Positions 40,940-51,837 are shown, counted from the stretch's first letter. The stretch: DNA of 53,281 bases from Halorubrum lipolyticum DSM 21995 (GCF_000337375.1 NZ_AOJG01000020.1:1-53281), one strand, 5' to 3'. Made by a program: numbers and translations. The notes: generated from the sequence alone by a model not told the origin.

Positions 40940-43015
40940 ATGGCAAACCGACACACGCTCGAACGGCTCAGCGAGGAGTACCGGACGAACGTCCCGGACG
41001 ACCTCCGGGACCCCCGCTCGTTCGACTGGTACCTCGACGCGCTGTACGAGGAGCCGCGGATCGCGCGGAACGCCCACCAGCGCGTCGCGGACATGTTCGA
41101 CCACTACGGCACCCGGTACGACGAGGAGCGCGGCGTCGTCGAGTACGCGCTCGCCGCGGACGACCCGCTCCACGACGGCGAGAACGTCTTCTACGGCCGA
41201 GAGGTCCACGAGGCGATCCACGAGTTCGTCAACAAGGTGAAGTCCGGCGCCCGCGGACTCGGCCCCGAAAAGCGGATCAAGCTCCTGCTCGGTCCCGTCG
41301 GCTCCGGCAAGTCGCACTTCGACTGGCTGGTCCGCCGGTACTTCGAGGCGTACACCCGCGAGGAGGCCGGCCGGATGTACACCTTCCGCTGGGTGAACCT
41401 CTGTTCCGTGATCGACGACCAGGACCCCGGCGACGACGCGGTCCGCTCGCCGATGAACCAGGACCCGCTCGTGCTCATCCCGCGCCCCCAGCGCGAGGCC
41501 GTGATCGACGAGATCAACGAGCGGCTCGACGCCCCCTACACCCTCCGGAACGACCAGCACCCGGACCCGGCCTCGGAGTTCTACCTGAACGAGCTGCTCG
41601 CGCACTACGACGACGACTTAGAGCGCGTCCTCGACGAGCACGTCGAGGTCGTCCGGCTCGTCGCCGACGAGAACCGCCGGGAGTGCATCGAGACGTTCGA
41701 GCCGAAGGACAAGAAGAACCAGGACGAGACCGAACTCACCGGCGACGTCAACTACGCGAAACTCGCCGTCTACGGCGAGTCCGACCCGCGCGCGTTCGAC
41801 TACGCCGGCGCGTTCTGTAACGCCAATCGCGGGCTGTTCTCCGGGGAGGAACTGCTCAAGCTCCAGCGGGAGTTCCTCTACGACTTCCTCCACGCCTCCC
41901 AGGAGTCGACGATCAAGCCGAAGAACAACCCGCGGATCGACATCGACCAGGTGATCGTCGGCCGGACGAACATGCCGGAGTACCGCGAGAAGACCGGCGA
42001 CGAGAAGATGGAGGCGTTCAACGACCGTACCAAGCGGATCGACTACCCCTACGTGTTGGAGTACGAGAGCGAGTCGGAGATCTACCGTAAGATGCTCGAC
42101 AACGCCGACGTGCCGAACGTCCACGTCGAGCCGCACGCGCTGGAGATGGCCGGGCTGTTCGGCGTGCTCACCCGGTTAGAGGAGCCCACCGACGAGACGG
42201 TGAGCCTCCTGGATAAGGCGAAGGTGTACAACGGCGAGCTGGAGGACGAGGAGATCGACCGCCGGAAGCTCCGCGAGGACGCCGCCGAGTCCGCCGACGT
42301 GGGCGAGGGGATGGACGGGATCTCCGCGCGGTTCGTCGGCGACGAGATCGCGGAGGCGATCATGGACGCCACCCACCGCGACCGCAGCTACCTCTCCCCG
42401 CTGTCCGTCTTCGACCACTTCGAGGCGAACCTCGGCGGTCACGGCTCGATCGCGGAATCGGACCTCGACCGCTACGAGCGACTCCTGGAGACCGTTCGCG
42501 AGGAGTACCGCGAGCGCGCCATCGAAGACGTGCGCCACGCGTTGGCGTACGACGTGGACGAGCTCCGCCGACAGGGCGAGAAGTACATGGACCACGTGAT
42601 GGCGTACATCGACGACGCCACCGTCGACGACGAGCTGACGGGGAGGGAGACCGAGCCGGACGAGACGTTCCTGCGCGCGGTCGAAGAGCAGCTCGACGTG
42701 CCCTCCGACCGCAAGGACGACTTCCGGCAGGAGGTGTCGAACTGGGTCTCCCGTCGCGCCCGCGAGGGGCGCGGCTTCGACCCGCGGGAGAACGACCGGC
42801 TCCGGCGCGCCTTAGAACGCAAGCTCTGGGAGGACAAGAAGCACAACATCAACTTCTCGGCGCTGGTCTCCGCGACCGACCTCGACGACGAGGAGCGGAG
42901 CGCGTGGGTCGACGCCCTAGTCGATCGCGGCTACTCGGAGGACGGCGCCGCGGAGGTGCTCGAGTACGCGGGCGCCGCCGTCGCCCGCTCCGAGATCGAA
43001 GACGGCGGGGACTGA
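40940..43015 (+). CDS. prkA: PrkA/YeaG-family AAA+ protein kinase
   Basis: This 691-residue protein is of the PrkA family (AAA+ ATPase with kinase-like C-terminus; bacterial YeaG). Walker A is LLLGPVGSGKSHFDWLVRR (~115), after FYGREVHEAIHEFVNKVKSG. Family segments: RWVNLCSVIDDQDPG, CNANRGLFSGEELLKLQREFLYDF, PRIDIDQVIVGRTNMPEYRE and the long helical C-terminal part. In Enterobacteria YeaG helps stress survival and nitrogen-starvation fitness. It is the first gene of a four-gene operon; the next starts 1 nt after its stop. Confidence 0.92.
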   Translation: MANRHTLERLSEEYRTNVPDDLRDPRSFDWYLDALYEEPRIARNAHQRVADMFDHYGTRYDEERGVVEYALAADDPLHDGENVFYGREVHEAIHEFVNKVKSGARGLGPEKRIKLLLGPVGSGKSHFDWLVRRYFEAYTREEAGRMYTFRWVNLCSVIDDQDPGDDAVRSPMNQDPLVLIPRPQREAVIDEINERLDAPYTLRNDQHPDPASEFYLNELLAHYDDDLERVLDEHVEVVRLVADENRRECIETFEPKDKKNQDETELTGDVNYAKLAVYGESDPRAFDYAGAFCNANRGLFSGEELLKLQREFLYDFLHASQESTIKPKNNPRIDIDQVIVGRTNMPEYREKTGDEKMEAFNDRTKRIDYPYVLEYESESEIYRKMLDNADVPNVHVEPHALEMAGLFGVLTRLEEPTDETVSLLDKAKVYNGELEDEEIDRRKLREDAAESADVGEGMDGISARFVGDEIAEAIMDATHRDRSYLSPLSVFDHFEANLGGHGSIAESDLDRYERLLETVREEYRERAIEDVRHALAYDVDELRRQGEKYMDHVMAYIDDATVDDELTGRETEPDETFLRAVEEQLDVPSDRKDDFRQEVSNWVSRRAREGRGFDPRENDRLRRALERKLWEDKKHNINFSALVSATDLDDEERSAWVDALVDRGYSEDGAAEVLEYAGAAVARSEIEDGGD

Positions 43016-43016
43016 G

Positions 43017-45482
43017 ATGACAGAACGCGACACGCCGGACGGGGGCGCGTTCGTCCGCGACGCCGACGAGACGCTCCGCGGGGCGTACGACCCGCCGATG
43101 AGCCTCGAGGAGTACGTCGACCGGGTGTTGGCCGACCCGACCGCCGCCGCCTCCGGCGCGCGGTACCTCCTCGCGGCCGTCGAGTCGCAGGGGACCCGCG
43201 AGGTCCGCGAGCGCGGCGAGCGGCTGGAGCGGTACCGGTTCTTCGACGACCCGTTCAACGACGGGGAACACGCCGTGCTCGGCAACACCGGGGCGCTCAA
43301 CGCGTTCGTCGACGACCTCCGGGCCGCCGCCGCGGGCCGCGGCAACGACGAGACGATCGTGTGGATCGACGGCCCCACGGCCACCGGGAAGTCGGAGTTC
43401 AAGCGGTGTCTGGTGAACGGGATCCGGGAGTTCTCGAAGACCGAGTCCGGGCGACGCTACACCGTGGAGTGGAACGTCACCGGGGCCGGAACCGGACGCG
43501 GGGGCGGCGCGGGCGCCGCGTCGCTCTCGTACGGGGACGGCGGCGACGCCGGGGCGTGGTACCGGAGCCCCGTCCAGACCCACCCCCTCTCGGTGTTCCC
43601 GGAGGCGGTCAGGGAGTCGATCGCCGACGCCGTCGACGACGACGCCTACCCGATCGCGGCCGACGTGGACCTGGACCCGTTCAGCCGCGAGGCGTACGAC
43701 CACCTCGAATCGGTGTACCGCGACGAGGGGCGGCGAGACCTGTTCTCGGCGATCACCGACCGCGACCACCTGCGAGTGACGAGCTACGTCGTCGACGTGG
43801 GCGAGGGGATCGGCGTGCTTCACGCCGAGGACGACGGGAGCCCGAAGGAGCGGCTCGTCGGCTCGTGGATGGGCGGGATGCTCCGGGAGCTCGACTCGCG
43901 CGGCCGGAAGAACCCACAGGCGTTCAGCTACGACGGCGTGCTCTCACAAGGGAACGGGGTCGCGACCGTCGTCGAGGACGCCAGCCAGCACGCGGACCTC
44001 CTCCGCCGGCTCCTCAACGTCCCCGACGAGCGGCGCGTGAAGCTCGACAAGGGGATCGGGATGGATCTCGACACCCAGCTGATCGTCATCTCGAACCCCG
44101 ACCTCGACGCCGAGCTCGACCGCCACGCCGAGCGCGAGGGAGCGGACCCCCTGAAGGCGCTGAAGCGCCGGCTCACCCGCCACGAGTTCCGCTACCTCAC
44201 GAACCGACGGCTCGAGGCGGAGCTGCTGCGCCGCGAGGTCGGCGGGCCGCGCGGCGTGCCGACCGTCGACGGGATCGAAGGCGACGGGGAGACCGAGGCC
44301 ACCCTGGACGACCCGGCCGCACCCGACGGCGATCCGGCGAGGGCCCCCGCGAGCGAGCCCGGAGCGGCGGCCCTCACGATCGGCGTCCGCGACGGCGACG
44401 GCGGGGTCACGGAGCGCGAGCTCGCGCCCCACGCGGTCGGGGCGGCCGCGCTGTATGCCGTCGTCACGCGGCTCGACACCGACGACCTCCCGGCGGGGAT
44501 CGACCTCGTCGAGAAGGCGGACCTGTACGAGACCGGCGAGATCCGACGCGATCGGAGCGGCGAGGAACAACCGATCACCGTCGACGACGTCGAGTTCGGC
44601 GACGGGGACGGCCGGAACGGGGTCCCGGTCACCTACGTCCGCGACGTCGTCGCCGAGTTGCTCGGGTCGGACGCAGACCGCAGCCACCCGGAGCTGCCGG
44701 TCGAGCGCGTGATCATGCCGACGGACGTGCTCGACGCGATGGCCGGGGGGCTCTCCGACGCACCGGTGTTCTCGCGGTCGGAGGTCGCCGAGTTCGAGAG
44801 CCGGAAGGCGCCGGTCGCCGAGCGGGTGCGCGAGCGGCAGCGGGCCGACGTGGTCGACGCGATCCTCGCCGAGGAGACCGTCTCGGAGGCCACCGTGGCC
44901 GAGTACGTCGAGCACGTGTACGCGTGGGACGCCGACGAGCCGGTCGAGACCGAGCGCGGCCCGGAGGAGCCGGACGCGCTCGCGATGAAGGTGTTCGAGA
45001 CGGAGACCCTCGGTCGGTTCGACGAGGGCGACTACCGCGGGACCGACCCCGGGGAGTCGGTCGCGACGTTCCGACGCGAGCGCGTGATCCGTGCGCTCAC
45101 CCGGTACGCGTGGCGGAACCGCGGCGACGCGTTCAGCGTCGACGACGTGGAGCTCGGCGAGATCCCGGAGCTGAAGGCGGTGCTGGAGTCGAACGACCTC
45201 GCGGACGTGAAGCGGCGGTTCCCGGACCTCGACCCCGCCGAGTGGACCGACCCGCCCGCCGACACCGAGACGGAGCGCACGAAGGCGGCGACGATAGACC
45301 GGCTCGTCGACCGGGGATACAGCCCCGCGTCCGCCGAGCTGACGAGCCGCGCCGTGATGCGGAGCGTCCGCGACGAGTGGGTGAGCCTGGCCCTCGACGG
45401 CGACGCGGGTGACGGCGACGCGTCGGATCGCCCGGGAGCCGACCGCGGCGGCCGGAACGGAGGTGGTCGGACGTGGGACTGA
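43017..45482 (+). CDS. second, diverged PrkA-like AAA+ protein
   Basis: The 821-residue protein shares layout with the first Prk[29 protein letters not shown], an altered Walker [24 protein letters not shown] (~118), and [34 protein letters not shown] instead of the CNANRGL segment. [15 protein letters not shown] follows. Two Gly/Ala/Asp-rich inserts (~155-180 and ~425-455) enlarge it. The C-terminus, with a helical region [19 protein letters not shown], parallels that of PrkA. It may pair with PrkA as a hetero-oligomer. ATPase activity is plausible since GKS is kept. It starts 1 nt after prkA and overlaps the next gene by 10 nt. Confidence 0.85.
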   Translation: MTERDTPDGGAFVRDADETLRGAYDPPMSLEEYVDRVLADPTAAASGARYLLAAVESQGTREVRERGERLERYRFFDDPFNDGEHAVLGNTGALNAFVDDLRAAAAGRGNDETIVWIDGPTATGKSEFKRCLVNGIREFSKTESGRRYTVEWNVTGAGTGRGGGAGAASLSYGDGGDAGAWYRSPVQTHPLSVFPEAVRESIADAVDDDAYPIAADVDLDPFSREAYDHLESVYRDEGRRDLFSAITDRDHLRVTSYVVDVGEGIGVLHAEDDGSPKERLVGSWMGGMLRELDSRGRKNPQAFSYDGVLSQGNGVATVVEDASQHADLLRRLLNVPDERRVKLDKGIGMDLDTQLIVISNPDLDAELDRHAEREGADPLKALKRRLTRHEFRYLTNRRLEAELLRREVGGPRGVPTVDGIEGDGETEATLDDPAAPDGDPARAPASEPGAAALTIGVRDGDGGVTERELAPHAVGAAALYAVVTRLDTDDLPAGIDLVEKADLYETGEIRRDRSGEEQPITVDDVEFGDGDGRNGVPVTYVRDVVAELLGSDADRSHPELPVERVIMPTDVLDAMAGGLSDAPVFSRSEVAEFESRKAPVAERVRERQRADVVDAILAEETVSEATVAEYVEHVYAWDADEPVETERGPEEPDALAMKVFETETLGRFDEGDYRGTDPGESVATFRRERVIRALTRYAWRNRGDAFSVDDVELGEIPELKAVLESNDLADVKRRFPDLDPAEWTDPPADTETERTKAATIDRLVDRGYSPASAELTSRAVMRSVRDEWVSLALDGDAGDGDASDRPGADRGGRNGGGRTWD

Positions 45483-46858
45483 CCGAGGACCGCGAGCGCT
45501 TCCGCGAGGTGGGCGAGGAGCGCCGCGAGGACCTCGCGGAGTTCATCAGCCACGGCGATCTGGGCGGCTCCGGTCCCGACCGGGTCCGGATCCCGGTGAA
45601 GATCGTCGACCTCCCCGAGTTCGAGTACGACCGACGGGAGGCCGGCGGCGTCGGGCAGGGACGGGGCGGCCAGCCCCAGCCCGGCCAGCCGGTCGACCCC
45701 GAGCCCGGCGAGGGCGACGAGGAGGGCGACCCGGGCGAGGAGGGCGGCGAACACGAGTACTACGAGATGGACCCGGAGGAGTTCGCGCGCGAGCTCGACG
45801 AGGAGCTGGGGCTCGACCTCGAACCGAAGGGGAAACAGGTCGTCGAGGAGGTGGAGGGCGACTTCACCGACACCGCCCGCGCCGGTCCGCGGGGGACCCT
45901 CGACGTCGACGAGTTCTTCAAACGCGGGCTGAAGCGCCACCTCGCCACCGACTTCGACGAGGCGTACGTCCGCGAGGGGCTGTTCGTCGCGGGCGCCGAC
46001 GTGGACGACGTGTTCGCGTGGGCGCGGGGGCAGGGCGTGCCCGTCTCGCGGGCGTGGATCGCCGACGCCGCGTCGACCGCGGTCGACGAGCACGGCGAGC
46101 CAGTGGAAGCGCTCGATCGGTGGGAGAGCTTCGACGCGCTCGACGACGAGGTCGACCGCGAGCCCGCCACGCGTCGGATCCGTCGAGAGGGGCTCGACAG
46201 CGTCCCCTTCCGCCGGGAGGACGAGCGGTTCCGCCACCCCGAGGTGATCGAGGAGCGCGAGCGCAACGTCGTCGTGGTGAACGTCAGGGACGCGTCCGGC
46301 TCGATGCGCGAGACGAAACGCGAGCTGGTCGAGCGCGTGTTCACGCCGATGGACTGGTACCTGACGGGGAAGTACGACGCGGCGGAGTTCCGCTACGTCG
46401 TCCACGACGCCGAGGCGTGGGAGGTCGACCGCGAGGAGTTCTTCGGGATCCAGTCGGGCGGGGGAACCCGCATCTCCAGCGCCTACGAGCTGGTCGCCGA
46501 GATCCTCGAGGAGTACCCCTACAGCGAGTGGAACCGCTACGTGTTCGCCGCCGGCGACTCCGAGAACGCCGGCACGGACACGACCGAGTCGGTGATCCCG
46601 CTGATGGAGTCGATCGACGCCAACCTCCACGCGTACGTAGAGACCCAGCCGGGCGGCGCCGCGCCGAACGCGCGGCACGCCGACGAGGTGGAGAGCGCGC
46701 TCGGCGACGCCGACGACGTCGCCGTCGCGCGCGTGTCGGACCCCGACGACGTGACCGACGCCATCTACGAGATCCTCAGCACGGAGACGGAGGGCGACGG
46801 CGACGCGACCGCCGGCGGGGCGGCGAAGGGGCGGACAGACGGGGGTGAGCGGCGATGA
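45473..46858 (+). CDS. YeaH/YhbH-family protein (DUF444, VWA domain)
   Basis: The 461 residues start at GTG, 10 nt before the previous stop. N-terminal basic/acidic region [17 protein letters not shown] and [16 protein letters not shown] are family features. A Gly/Glu/Gln/Pro-rich flexible segment (~60-100) follows. The C-terminal part is a von Willebrand A domain: [20 protein letters not shown] with MIDAS DxSGS, and [18 protein letters not shown]. In Enterobacteria the yeaH gene follows yeaG. YeaH-like proteins probably bind PrkA and SpoVR as a scaffold with metal-dependent adhesion, by inference. Overlaps SpoVR as ATGA. Confidence 0.93.
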   Translation: MGLTEDRERFREVGEERREDLAEFISHGDLGGSGPDRVRIPVKIVDLPEFEYDRREAGGVGQGRGGQPQPGQPVDPEPGEGDEEGDPGEEGGEHEYYEMDPEEFARELDEELGLDLEPKGKQVVEEVEGDFTDTARAGPRGTLDVDEFFKRGLKRHLATDFDEAYVREGLFVAGADVDDVFAWARGQGVPVSRAWIADAASTAVDEHGEPVEALDRWESFDALDDEVDREPATRRIRREGLDSVPFRREDERFRHPEVIEERERNVVVVNVRDASGSMRETKRELVERVFTPMDWYLTGKYDAAEFRYVVHDAEAWEVDREEFFGIQSGGGTRISSAYELVAEILEEYPYSEWNRYVFAAGDSENAGTDTTESVIPLMESIDANLHAYVETQPGGAAPNARHADEVESALGDADDVAVARVSDPDDVTDAIYEILSTETEGDGDATAGGAAKGRTDGGERR

Positions 46859-48933
46859 GAGACGAGCGCGTCGAGGCGAAACGCGAGGCGGAGTCGCTCG
46901 ACGAACCCGCCGCGGAGGCCCGCGAACTCGCCGAGCGGCTCGGGCTCGCGCCGTACCCGGTGCGGTACTGGGTCGTCGACCACGACGAGATGAACGAGCT
47001 GATCGCGTACGGCGGCTTCCAGCGGCGTTACCCCCACTGGCGCTGGGGGATGAACTACGAGCGGCAGGCGAAAAAGGACCGCCACGGCCTCGGAAAGGCG
47101 TTCGAGATCGTCAACAACGACGACCCGAGCCACGCGTTCCTCCAGGAGTCGAACTCGCCCGCCGACCAGAAGGCCGTGATCACCCACGTCGAGGCGCACG
47201 CGGACTTCTTCGCGAACAACCGCTGGTTCGGGCTGTACGCCGACCGCGGAGAGGGAGGGCCGAACGCCGCGGCGCGGCTGGAGCGCAACGCCGACCGGGT
47301 CGCCGCGATCGCCGACCGCCCGGCCGTCGACCGCGACGAGGTCGAGCGCCTGATCGACGCCGTGAGTGCGCTGGAAGACACGATCGACCAGCACAACCCG
47401 GTCGACGCCGCGCGGTCGGTCGACGAGCCCGGCGTCGCCGAGGACGTGAACGACCCCGACGAGGACCCGCTCGCGGCGATCGAAGACCGGATCGCGGAGC
47501 TGGATCTCTCCGAAGAGGTGCGCCGCGACGTGTTCGACGACGAGTGGCTCGAGGCCAGGGGCGAGGGCGTCGAGCCGGAGGAGCCGCGCCCGGACGTGCT
47601 CGCGTTCCTGCGCGATCACGGGAAGCGCTACGATCCCGACAGCGGGAAGGCGGTCGACCGCGAGCCGTGGGAGACGACCGTCATCGACGCGCTCCGCGAG
47701 GAGGCGTACTACTTCGCGGGCCAGAAGTCGACGAAGGTGATGAACGAGGGGTGGGCCACGTATTGGGAATCGATCATGATGGGCGGCGAGGGGTTCGCCG
47801 GCCCCGACGAGTTCCTCACGTACGCCGACCACATGTCCCGGGTTCTCGGCTCCCCCGGGCTCAACCCCTACAAGCTCGGGTTCGAACTGTGGACGCACGT
47901 CGAGCTGCGAGCCGCTCGCCGCGACGTGATCGACAAGCTGCTCCGGGTCGAGGGCGTGACGGCCGAGAACTTCCACTCGCGGGTCAACCTCGATCGGGTC
48001 GCCGACGCACTGGAACCGCATCCCGCGATCGCGGGAGCGGGCCCAGCGACGCTCGACGAGCTGGCCGAGCTCGCCGCCGACGGCGACCCGCGCGTCGACG
48101 CCGAGGCGGTCGACCGGGTGCTGTCGGCCCGAGACGAGGGGGAGACGGACGGCGACGACGAGAACGGTCTCGACGCCGGCCCGGACATCGAGCGGTACCC
48201 GTGGAAGCTACTGACGCGCGAGGGGCTCGCAGAGCGCCACTACGTCCTCTCGAGACCGGAACACCGGGGTGCGCTCCGAAACGTCTCGCGGGAAACACTG
48301 GCGGAGCGGGCGCGGTACATGTTCGACGTCGATCGGTACGCGACCGTCGACGAGGCCCTCGCCGACGTGGACCGGACCGCCGGCTGGGACCGGATGCTGG
48401 AGGTGCGCGAGAGCCACAACGACGTGACGTTCATCGACGCGTTTCTCACCGACGAGTTCGTGCGCGAGGGGAACTACTTCACCTACGAGTACAGCCGGGC
48501 GACCGACCAGCACCGCGTCGCCAGCGTCGACGCCGACGACGTGCGGAAGAAGCTCCTGTTGCGCTTCACGAACTTCGGGAAACCGACGGTCGTCGTGCTC
48601 GACGGAAACTTCCGGAACCGCGGCGAGCTCCTCTTGGGCCACCGGTACAACGGAGTCCCCCTCAACGAGGAGTCGGCGACGGAGACCTTAGAGCGCGTCT
48701 TCGAGCTGTGGGGCCGCCCCGTGAATCTCGCGACGATCCGCGTCGAGTACCCCGATGAGGCGATCCGACGCGCCAAGCGGCGAGGCACCGAGCCGGACGG
48801 GAACGAGGTCGGCGTGCGGTTCCAGTACGACGGCGGAGAGGTGACCGAACACGACCTCGACCCGGAGATCAGAGAGCGGATCGCGGCCGACGAGGTCGAC
48901 TACGACACGAAACCGGACGACTGGCTGGCGTGA
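46855..48933 (+). CDS. spoVR: SpoVR family protein (YcgB type)
   Basis: This 692-residue protein matches SpoVR/Ycg[73 protein letters not shown] with His-rich metal-like site, [20 protein letters not shown] (HEGWA-like), [29 protein letters not shown] and a C-terminal [14 protein letters not shown]. It is larger than bacterial forms (~510) by two charged insertions (~140-240 and near 400-430). Last gene of the operon; SpoVR with PrkA and YeaH is a conserved stress trio in bacteria and archaea, whose biochemistry is poorly known. Confidence 0.94.
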   Translation: MRDERVEAKREAESLDEPAAEARELAERLGLAPYPVRYWVVDHDEMNELIAYGGFQRRYPHWRWGMNYERQAKKDRHGLGKAFEIVNNDDPSHAFLQESNSPADQKAVITHVEAHADFFANNRWFGLYADRGEGGPNAAARLERNADRVAAIADRPAVDRDEVERLIDAVSALEDTIDQHNPVDAARSVDEPGVAEDVNDPDEDPLAAIEDRIAELDLSEEVRRDVFDDEWLEARGEGVEPEEPRPDVLAFLRDHGKRYDPDSGKAVDREPWETTVIDALREEAYYFAGQKSTKVMNEGWATYWESIMMGGEGFAGPDEFLTYADHMSRVLGSPGLNPYKLGFELWTHVELRAARRDVIDKLLRVEGVTAENFHSRVNLDRVADALEPHPAIAGAGPATLDELAELAADGDPRVDAEAVDRVLSARDEGETDGDDENGLDAGPDIERYPWKLLTREGLAERHYVLSRPEHRGALRNVSRETLAERARYMFDVDRYATVDEALADVDRTAGWDRMLEVRESHNDVTFIDAFLTDEFVREGNYFTYEYSRATDQHRVASVDADDVRKKLLLRFTNFGKPTVVVLDGNFRNRGELLLGHRYNGVPLNEESATETLERVFELWGRPVNLATIRVEYPDEAIRRAKRRGTEPDGNEVGVRFQYDGGEVTEHDLDPEIRERIAADEVDYDTKPDDWLA

Positions 48934-48978
48934 CGAGCGGACAAAGAGAAGGCGCGATCGACCGCGACCGACCCGGGC

Positions 48979-49713
48979 CTACGCCAGGTCAGCGACCATC
49001 TCGGAGACGAACGCCGTCTCCTCCTCGTTGATCCCGTGCCCCATCCCCTCGTATATCCGCTCGTCGACGTCGGCACCGAGCGCCTCCAACACCGCGGTCG
49101 TCTCGTGGACGCGCTCCTCCGGGATGTGCGGGTCGACGTCGCTACAGCCGAGGAACGTCGGGGTCCCGCCGACCGCCTCGGCGGCGTCCCCGGCGATTTC
49201 GGCCGCGTGAGAGACGTAGTCGTCGACGTCGATCGACTCGCCGATCAGGCCGCCGCTCAGGACCGCGAGCCCGCCGTACCGGGTCGGGTTCCGCGCGACG
49301 AACTCGCTGGCGAGGCAGGCGCCCTGCGAGAAGCCGGCGACGAGGACGCGTTCGGTCGGTATCCCGGCGTCAGTCGCCGTCTCGACCGCGCGGCCGACGG
49401 CGCGGAGCCCGGAGCTCCGGCCGGGCTCGTTGTCCGCGACGGGCGCGAGGAAGGAGTTCGGATACCACGTGTTCGCCGCCGCCTGCGGCGCGAGCAGTGA
49501 GAGACCGGAGGTCTCTCTGACAGCCGGCGGCGAGAGCGCGACGTCGCGGTCGCCCGCGATCTGCTCTCCGAACTCGACGATGCTGCGCGCGGTCGCGCCG
49601 CGACCATGGACGAGGACGACGGCGGCGTCGGCCGCGTCGACATCGGTGCCGGCGGTCACCAGCGGCTCGTCGACGTGCGGGTCGTCGCCCGCGTGCGGCG
49701 ATCCGCGGCTCAT
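48979..49713 (-). CDS. alpha/beta hydrolase, carboxylesterase/phospholipase type
   Basis: The 244-residue protein has the serine-hydrolase triad: nucleophile Ser in VLVAGFSQGACLASEF, Asp in GCSDVDPHIPEERV and His in EGMGHGINEEE; the oxyanion part is VVLVHGRGATARSI. It fits the small carboxylesterase/lysophospholipase family (YpfH/MhqD type). It is translated after the VOC-protein gene with a 4-nt ATGA overlap. In Bacillus MhqD is paired with the VOC dioxygenase MhqO in quinone and aldehyde defence; a similar role is possible here but not shown. Confidence 0.87.
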   Translation of the reverse strand: MSRGSPHAGDDPHVDEPLVTAGTDVDAADAAVVLVHGRGATARSIVEFGEQIAGDRDVALSPPAVRETSGLSLLAPQAAANTWYPNSFLAPVADNEPGRSSGLRAVGRAVETATDAGIPTERVLVAGFSQGACLASEFVARNPTRYGGLAVLSGGLIGESIDVDDYVSHAAEIAGDAAEAVGGTPTFLGCSDVDPHIPEERVHETTAVLEALGADVDERIYEGMGHGINEEETAFVSEMVADLA

Positions 49714-50324
49714 ACGCCGACGCCCGCGTCGGCGTCGGGCAGGTCGTGTTTCTTCACCGGGAGCCCGAGCTCCTCGAGGGCGCCCTTCATGTGGCGGTCC
49801 TGCGCGAAGTCAGCGCCGTCCTCCTCGCGGAGGCGCTGGGCGGTCGCAAGCACCTCGCCCTTGCGGTCGTCGGGGATCTCGTACTTGTCGGCGGAGAGCT
49901 CGATGACGAGTCCGTTGTTGTCCTGGGTGTAGATGGAGTGGAAGATCCCCCGGTCGAACACGTTGTACCCCTTGCCGGCCTCCTTGAGCGCTTGCATGAT
50001 GTCCTCGTACTCGTCGGGCTCGACGCTGAAACAGAGGTGGTGGACGGCGCCGGTGCCGGCGCGCTGGCCGCGCGCGGACGGCCGGTCGTCGCTCACGAAG
50101 AACGTCAGGATTCGCCCGTCACCGGTGTCGAAGAACAAATGCGTCTGCGAGGGATCGTCGAGGTTCGGCTGGCGGAGAACGAGCGGCATACCGAGCAGGT
50201 CGCGGTAGAACGCGATCGTGTCGGCCTCGTTGCTCCCCCAAACGGTGATGTGGTCGGTGCCGGTGGTGTGGAACGGTGCGTCCGGACGCTCCGGCGTGAC
50301 CGGTGCCGGGATGTCGTCGCTCAT
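49710..50324 (-). CDS. VOC-family (glyoxalase/extradiol dioxygenase-like) protein
   Basis: The 204 residues contain the vicinal-oxygen-chelate pattern with metal ligands at TTGTDHITVWGS (His), GAVHHLCFSVEPDEYEDIM (His) and NNGLVIELSADKYEI (Glu). Inner segments AFYRDLLGMPLVLRQPN and LFFDTGDGRILTFF are typical. MhqO-type enzymes are near 310 residues, so this one lacks the second domain pair and ends in a charged helical tail (RKGEVLATAQRLREEDGADF). First gene of the two-gene operon. The start at 50324 lies 25 nt after its TATA box. Confidence 0.87.
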   Translation of the reverse strand: MSDDIPAPVTPERPDAPFHTTGTDHITVWGSNEADTIAFYRDLLGMPLVLRQPNLDDPSQTHLFFDTGDGRILTFFVSDDRPSARGQRAGTGAVHHLCFSVEPDEYEDIMQALKEAGKGYNVFDRGIFHSIYTQDNNGLVIELSADKYEIPDDRKGEVLATAQRLREEDGADFAQDRHMKGALEELGLPVKKHDLPDADAGVGV

Positions 50325-50346
50325 ACCACCGATACGAAGCGAACAC

Positions 50347-50354
50347 GTATAAAA
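50347..50354 (-). promoter_or_regulatory. TATA box of the VOC-hydrolase pair
   Basis: The minus strand reads TTTTATAC, ending about 25 nt before the ATG at 50324. Leaderless transcription is the likely outcome. Confidence 0.65.
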
Positions 50355-50483
50355 GCGAAAGGGACCGCCGAGCCACCGGCTGACATCGGTGTTATCCGGT
50401 CTTGGGAGCAGCGCGAACGCCGCACTCGAGCGGTGTCGACGCCGAAACGAACCCCTTAATCCGACCAGCGTGAACCGAAAGAC

Positions 50484-50630
50484 ATGGACATACTGCTCCA
50501 CTCCGGCCTCGAACACCCGAACACCCTGTGGATCGCGGCCGCCGCGGTCGTCTCGTTCGTTCTCGGCGTCGCCTCGGTCACCTACGGTCGGCGACTCACG
50601 GCCCCGTTCCGAGACAGCACAGAGGAGTAG
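50484..50630 (+). CDS. 48-residue single-helix membrane protein
   Basis: The frame MDILLHSGLEHPNTLWIAAA runs on to VVSFVLGVASVTYGRRLTAP and ends FRDSTEE. It has one membrane helix (about residues 16-34), a positive YGRR at the cytoplasmic end and an acidic tail. A CCTTAAT box lies 30 nt upstream, and G/C-rich third positions support coding. Function unknown. Confidence 0.62.
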   Translation: MDILLHSGLEHPNTLWIAAAAVVSFVLGVASVTYGRRLTAPFRDSTEE

Positions 50631-50673
50631 CTCCGAGCGCCCGAACAGAGGCGCGACCCGTCAAATCGAGCGG

Positions 50674-50883
50674 TTAGGACTGCTGCCAGACCGGCGGCGC
50701 GACGCCGAGCGCCCGAACGACGACCGGATAGCCGAAGGCGACGACGAACACGAGAAGCAGCGACACCAGAAACGGGAGCTGTCCGACGACGCTCTCGACG
50801 AGCGCCAACACGGCGAACATCACGACGAACATCACGCCCCAGTGGGGGGCGAGCTGGCGGACCTTCCCAGTGGTATCACTCAT
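50674..50883 (-). CDS. 69-residue membrane protein
   Basis: The sequence has two hydrophobic segments (WGVMFVVMFAVLALVESVVG and PFLVSLLLVFVVAFGYPVVV) separated by a short turn, and a short Lys-containing N-terminus. It is convergent with the 48-residue gene. No recognised family. Confidence 0.62.
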   Translation of the reverse strand: MSDTTGKVRQLAPHWGVMFVVMFAVLALVESVVGQLPFLVSLLLVFVVAFGYPVVVRALGVAPPVWQQS

Positions 50884-51015
50884 ACGCCTCGTAACGGGCC
50901 CGACAGATATAGATTATCGGACTCGCGCGCACTCCGAGGCGGGCGATGACGCGTCGAGAAGGTGACGGAACCGGGACGGAAATCGGGAAGCGAGCGAGTC
51001 GAGTGGAACCGAAGG

Positions 51016-51837
51016 CTAGTACCGCGAGGGGATAAACGCCGTCGAGAGCAGGAGCACGACCGAGATCAGCGCAAGGACCACCGCGCGCGTCAGTCCGGTG
51101 TTGTACTGTTCGAAGCGGTCGATTTCCGCGACCTGCGACTCGTACCCCTCGATGTCGGTCGACAGCGTCATCGTGGACGCGTCGGGGAAGTGCGCGATGA
51201 ACTCCGTCTCGCCGATCGTAACCGTTGTATCCTGTTCGATCTCGATCGTGTTAGTCTGCGTCCCCTCCCAGACGATCACAGCCTGATCGGCGGTGACTTC
51301 GTCGACGGTCACGGAGTGCCCGTCGTACTCGAAGGAGTCTCCCGTTGCGTACGAGCGCTCTTCGGGAGCGGGGAAGTACTCGTCCGCCGGGACGAGGGTC
51401 GTCTCACCGTCGTCGGTGACCGCGACGTACTCGCCGTCGTCGCGCTCTACCGTCTCGTTGTCCGCGGCGTCATCGGACTCGAGGATCGCCTGTCGGTCGA
51501 GCACCTCGACGAGCGTGACCCCTGACGGATCGTCGCCGGCGATCTCAACGGTCCACTCGCGGTCGTCGACCGCGACCGTTGACCCGTTCGCCCACGTCTC
51601 CGAGAACTCCGCCGTCTCGTTCTGCTCGAGCGTCCCGATCGGCGCCGAGTCACCCTCCGAGATCCCTGCGACGGTGTACGTCTCACCGTCGACCTCAACC
51701 GAGTCACCTTCCGAGACCTCGAAGTCTGGGTTTTCGAGGGCGATTTCCGGACTATCAGCCGTCGCGGTGAGCACACCAGCCACGCCCGCAACGAGAAGGA
51801 AGAGCGCGGCATACACGGCCACAGCGCGTCGTTGCAT
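51016..51837 (-). CDS. membrane-anchored extracytoplasmic protein, unknown function
   Basis: The 273 residues start at MQRRAVAVYAALFLLVAGVA, a signal-like helix, followed by about 215 polar acidic residues rich in Thr, Ser and Val with four beta-type modules (for example YTVAGISEGDS, REWTVEIAGDD, HSVTVDEVTAD, TVTIGETEFIAHF). A single C-terminal helix (VVLALISVVLLLSTAFI) then ends in PSRY. The protein is therefore anchored at the outer membrane face. A few N-x-S/T sequons are present. The ATG at 51837 begins the signal helix; a longer frame exists but is not acidic. Minus-strand GTTATACAC (~51866-51874) is the likely TATA box. Confidence 0.75.
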   Translation of the reverse strand: MQRRAVAVYAALFLLVAGVAGVLTATADSPEIALENPDFEVSEGDSVEVDGETYTVAGISEGDSAPIGTLEQNETAEFSETWANGSTVAVDDREWTVEIAGDDPSGVTLVEVLDRQAILESDDAADNETVERDDGEYVAVTDDGETTLVPADEYFPAPEERSYATGDSFEYDGHSVTVDEVTADQAVIVWEGTQTNTIEIEQDTTVTIGETEFIAHFPDASTMTLSTDIEGYESQVAEIDRFEQYNTGLTRAVVLALISVVLLLSTAFIPSRY

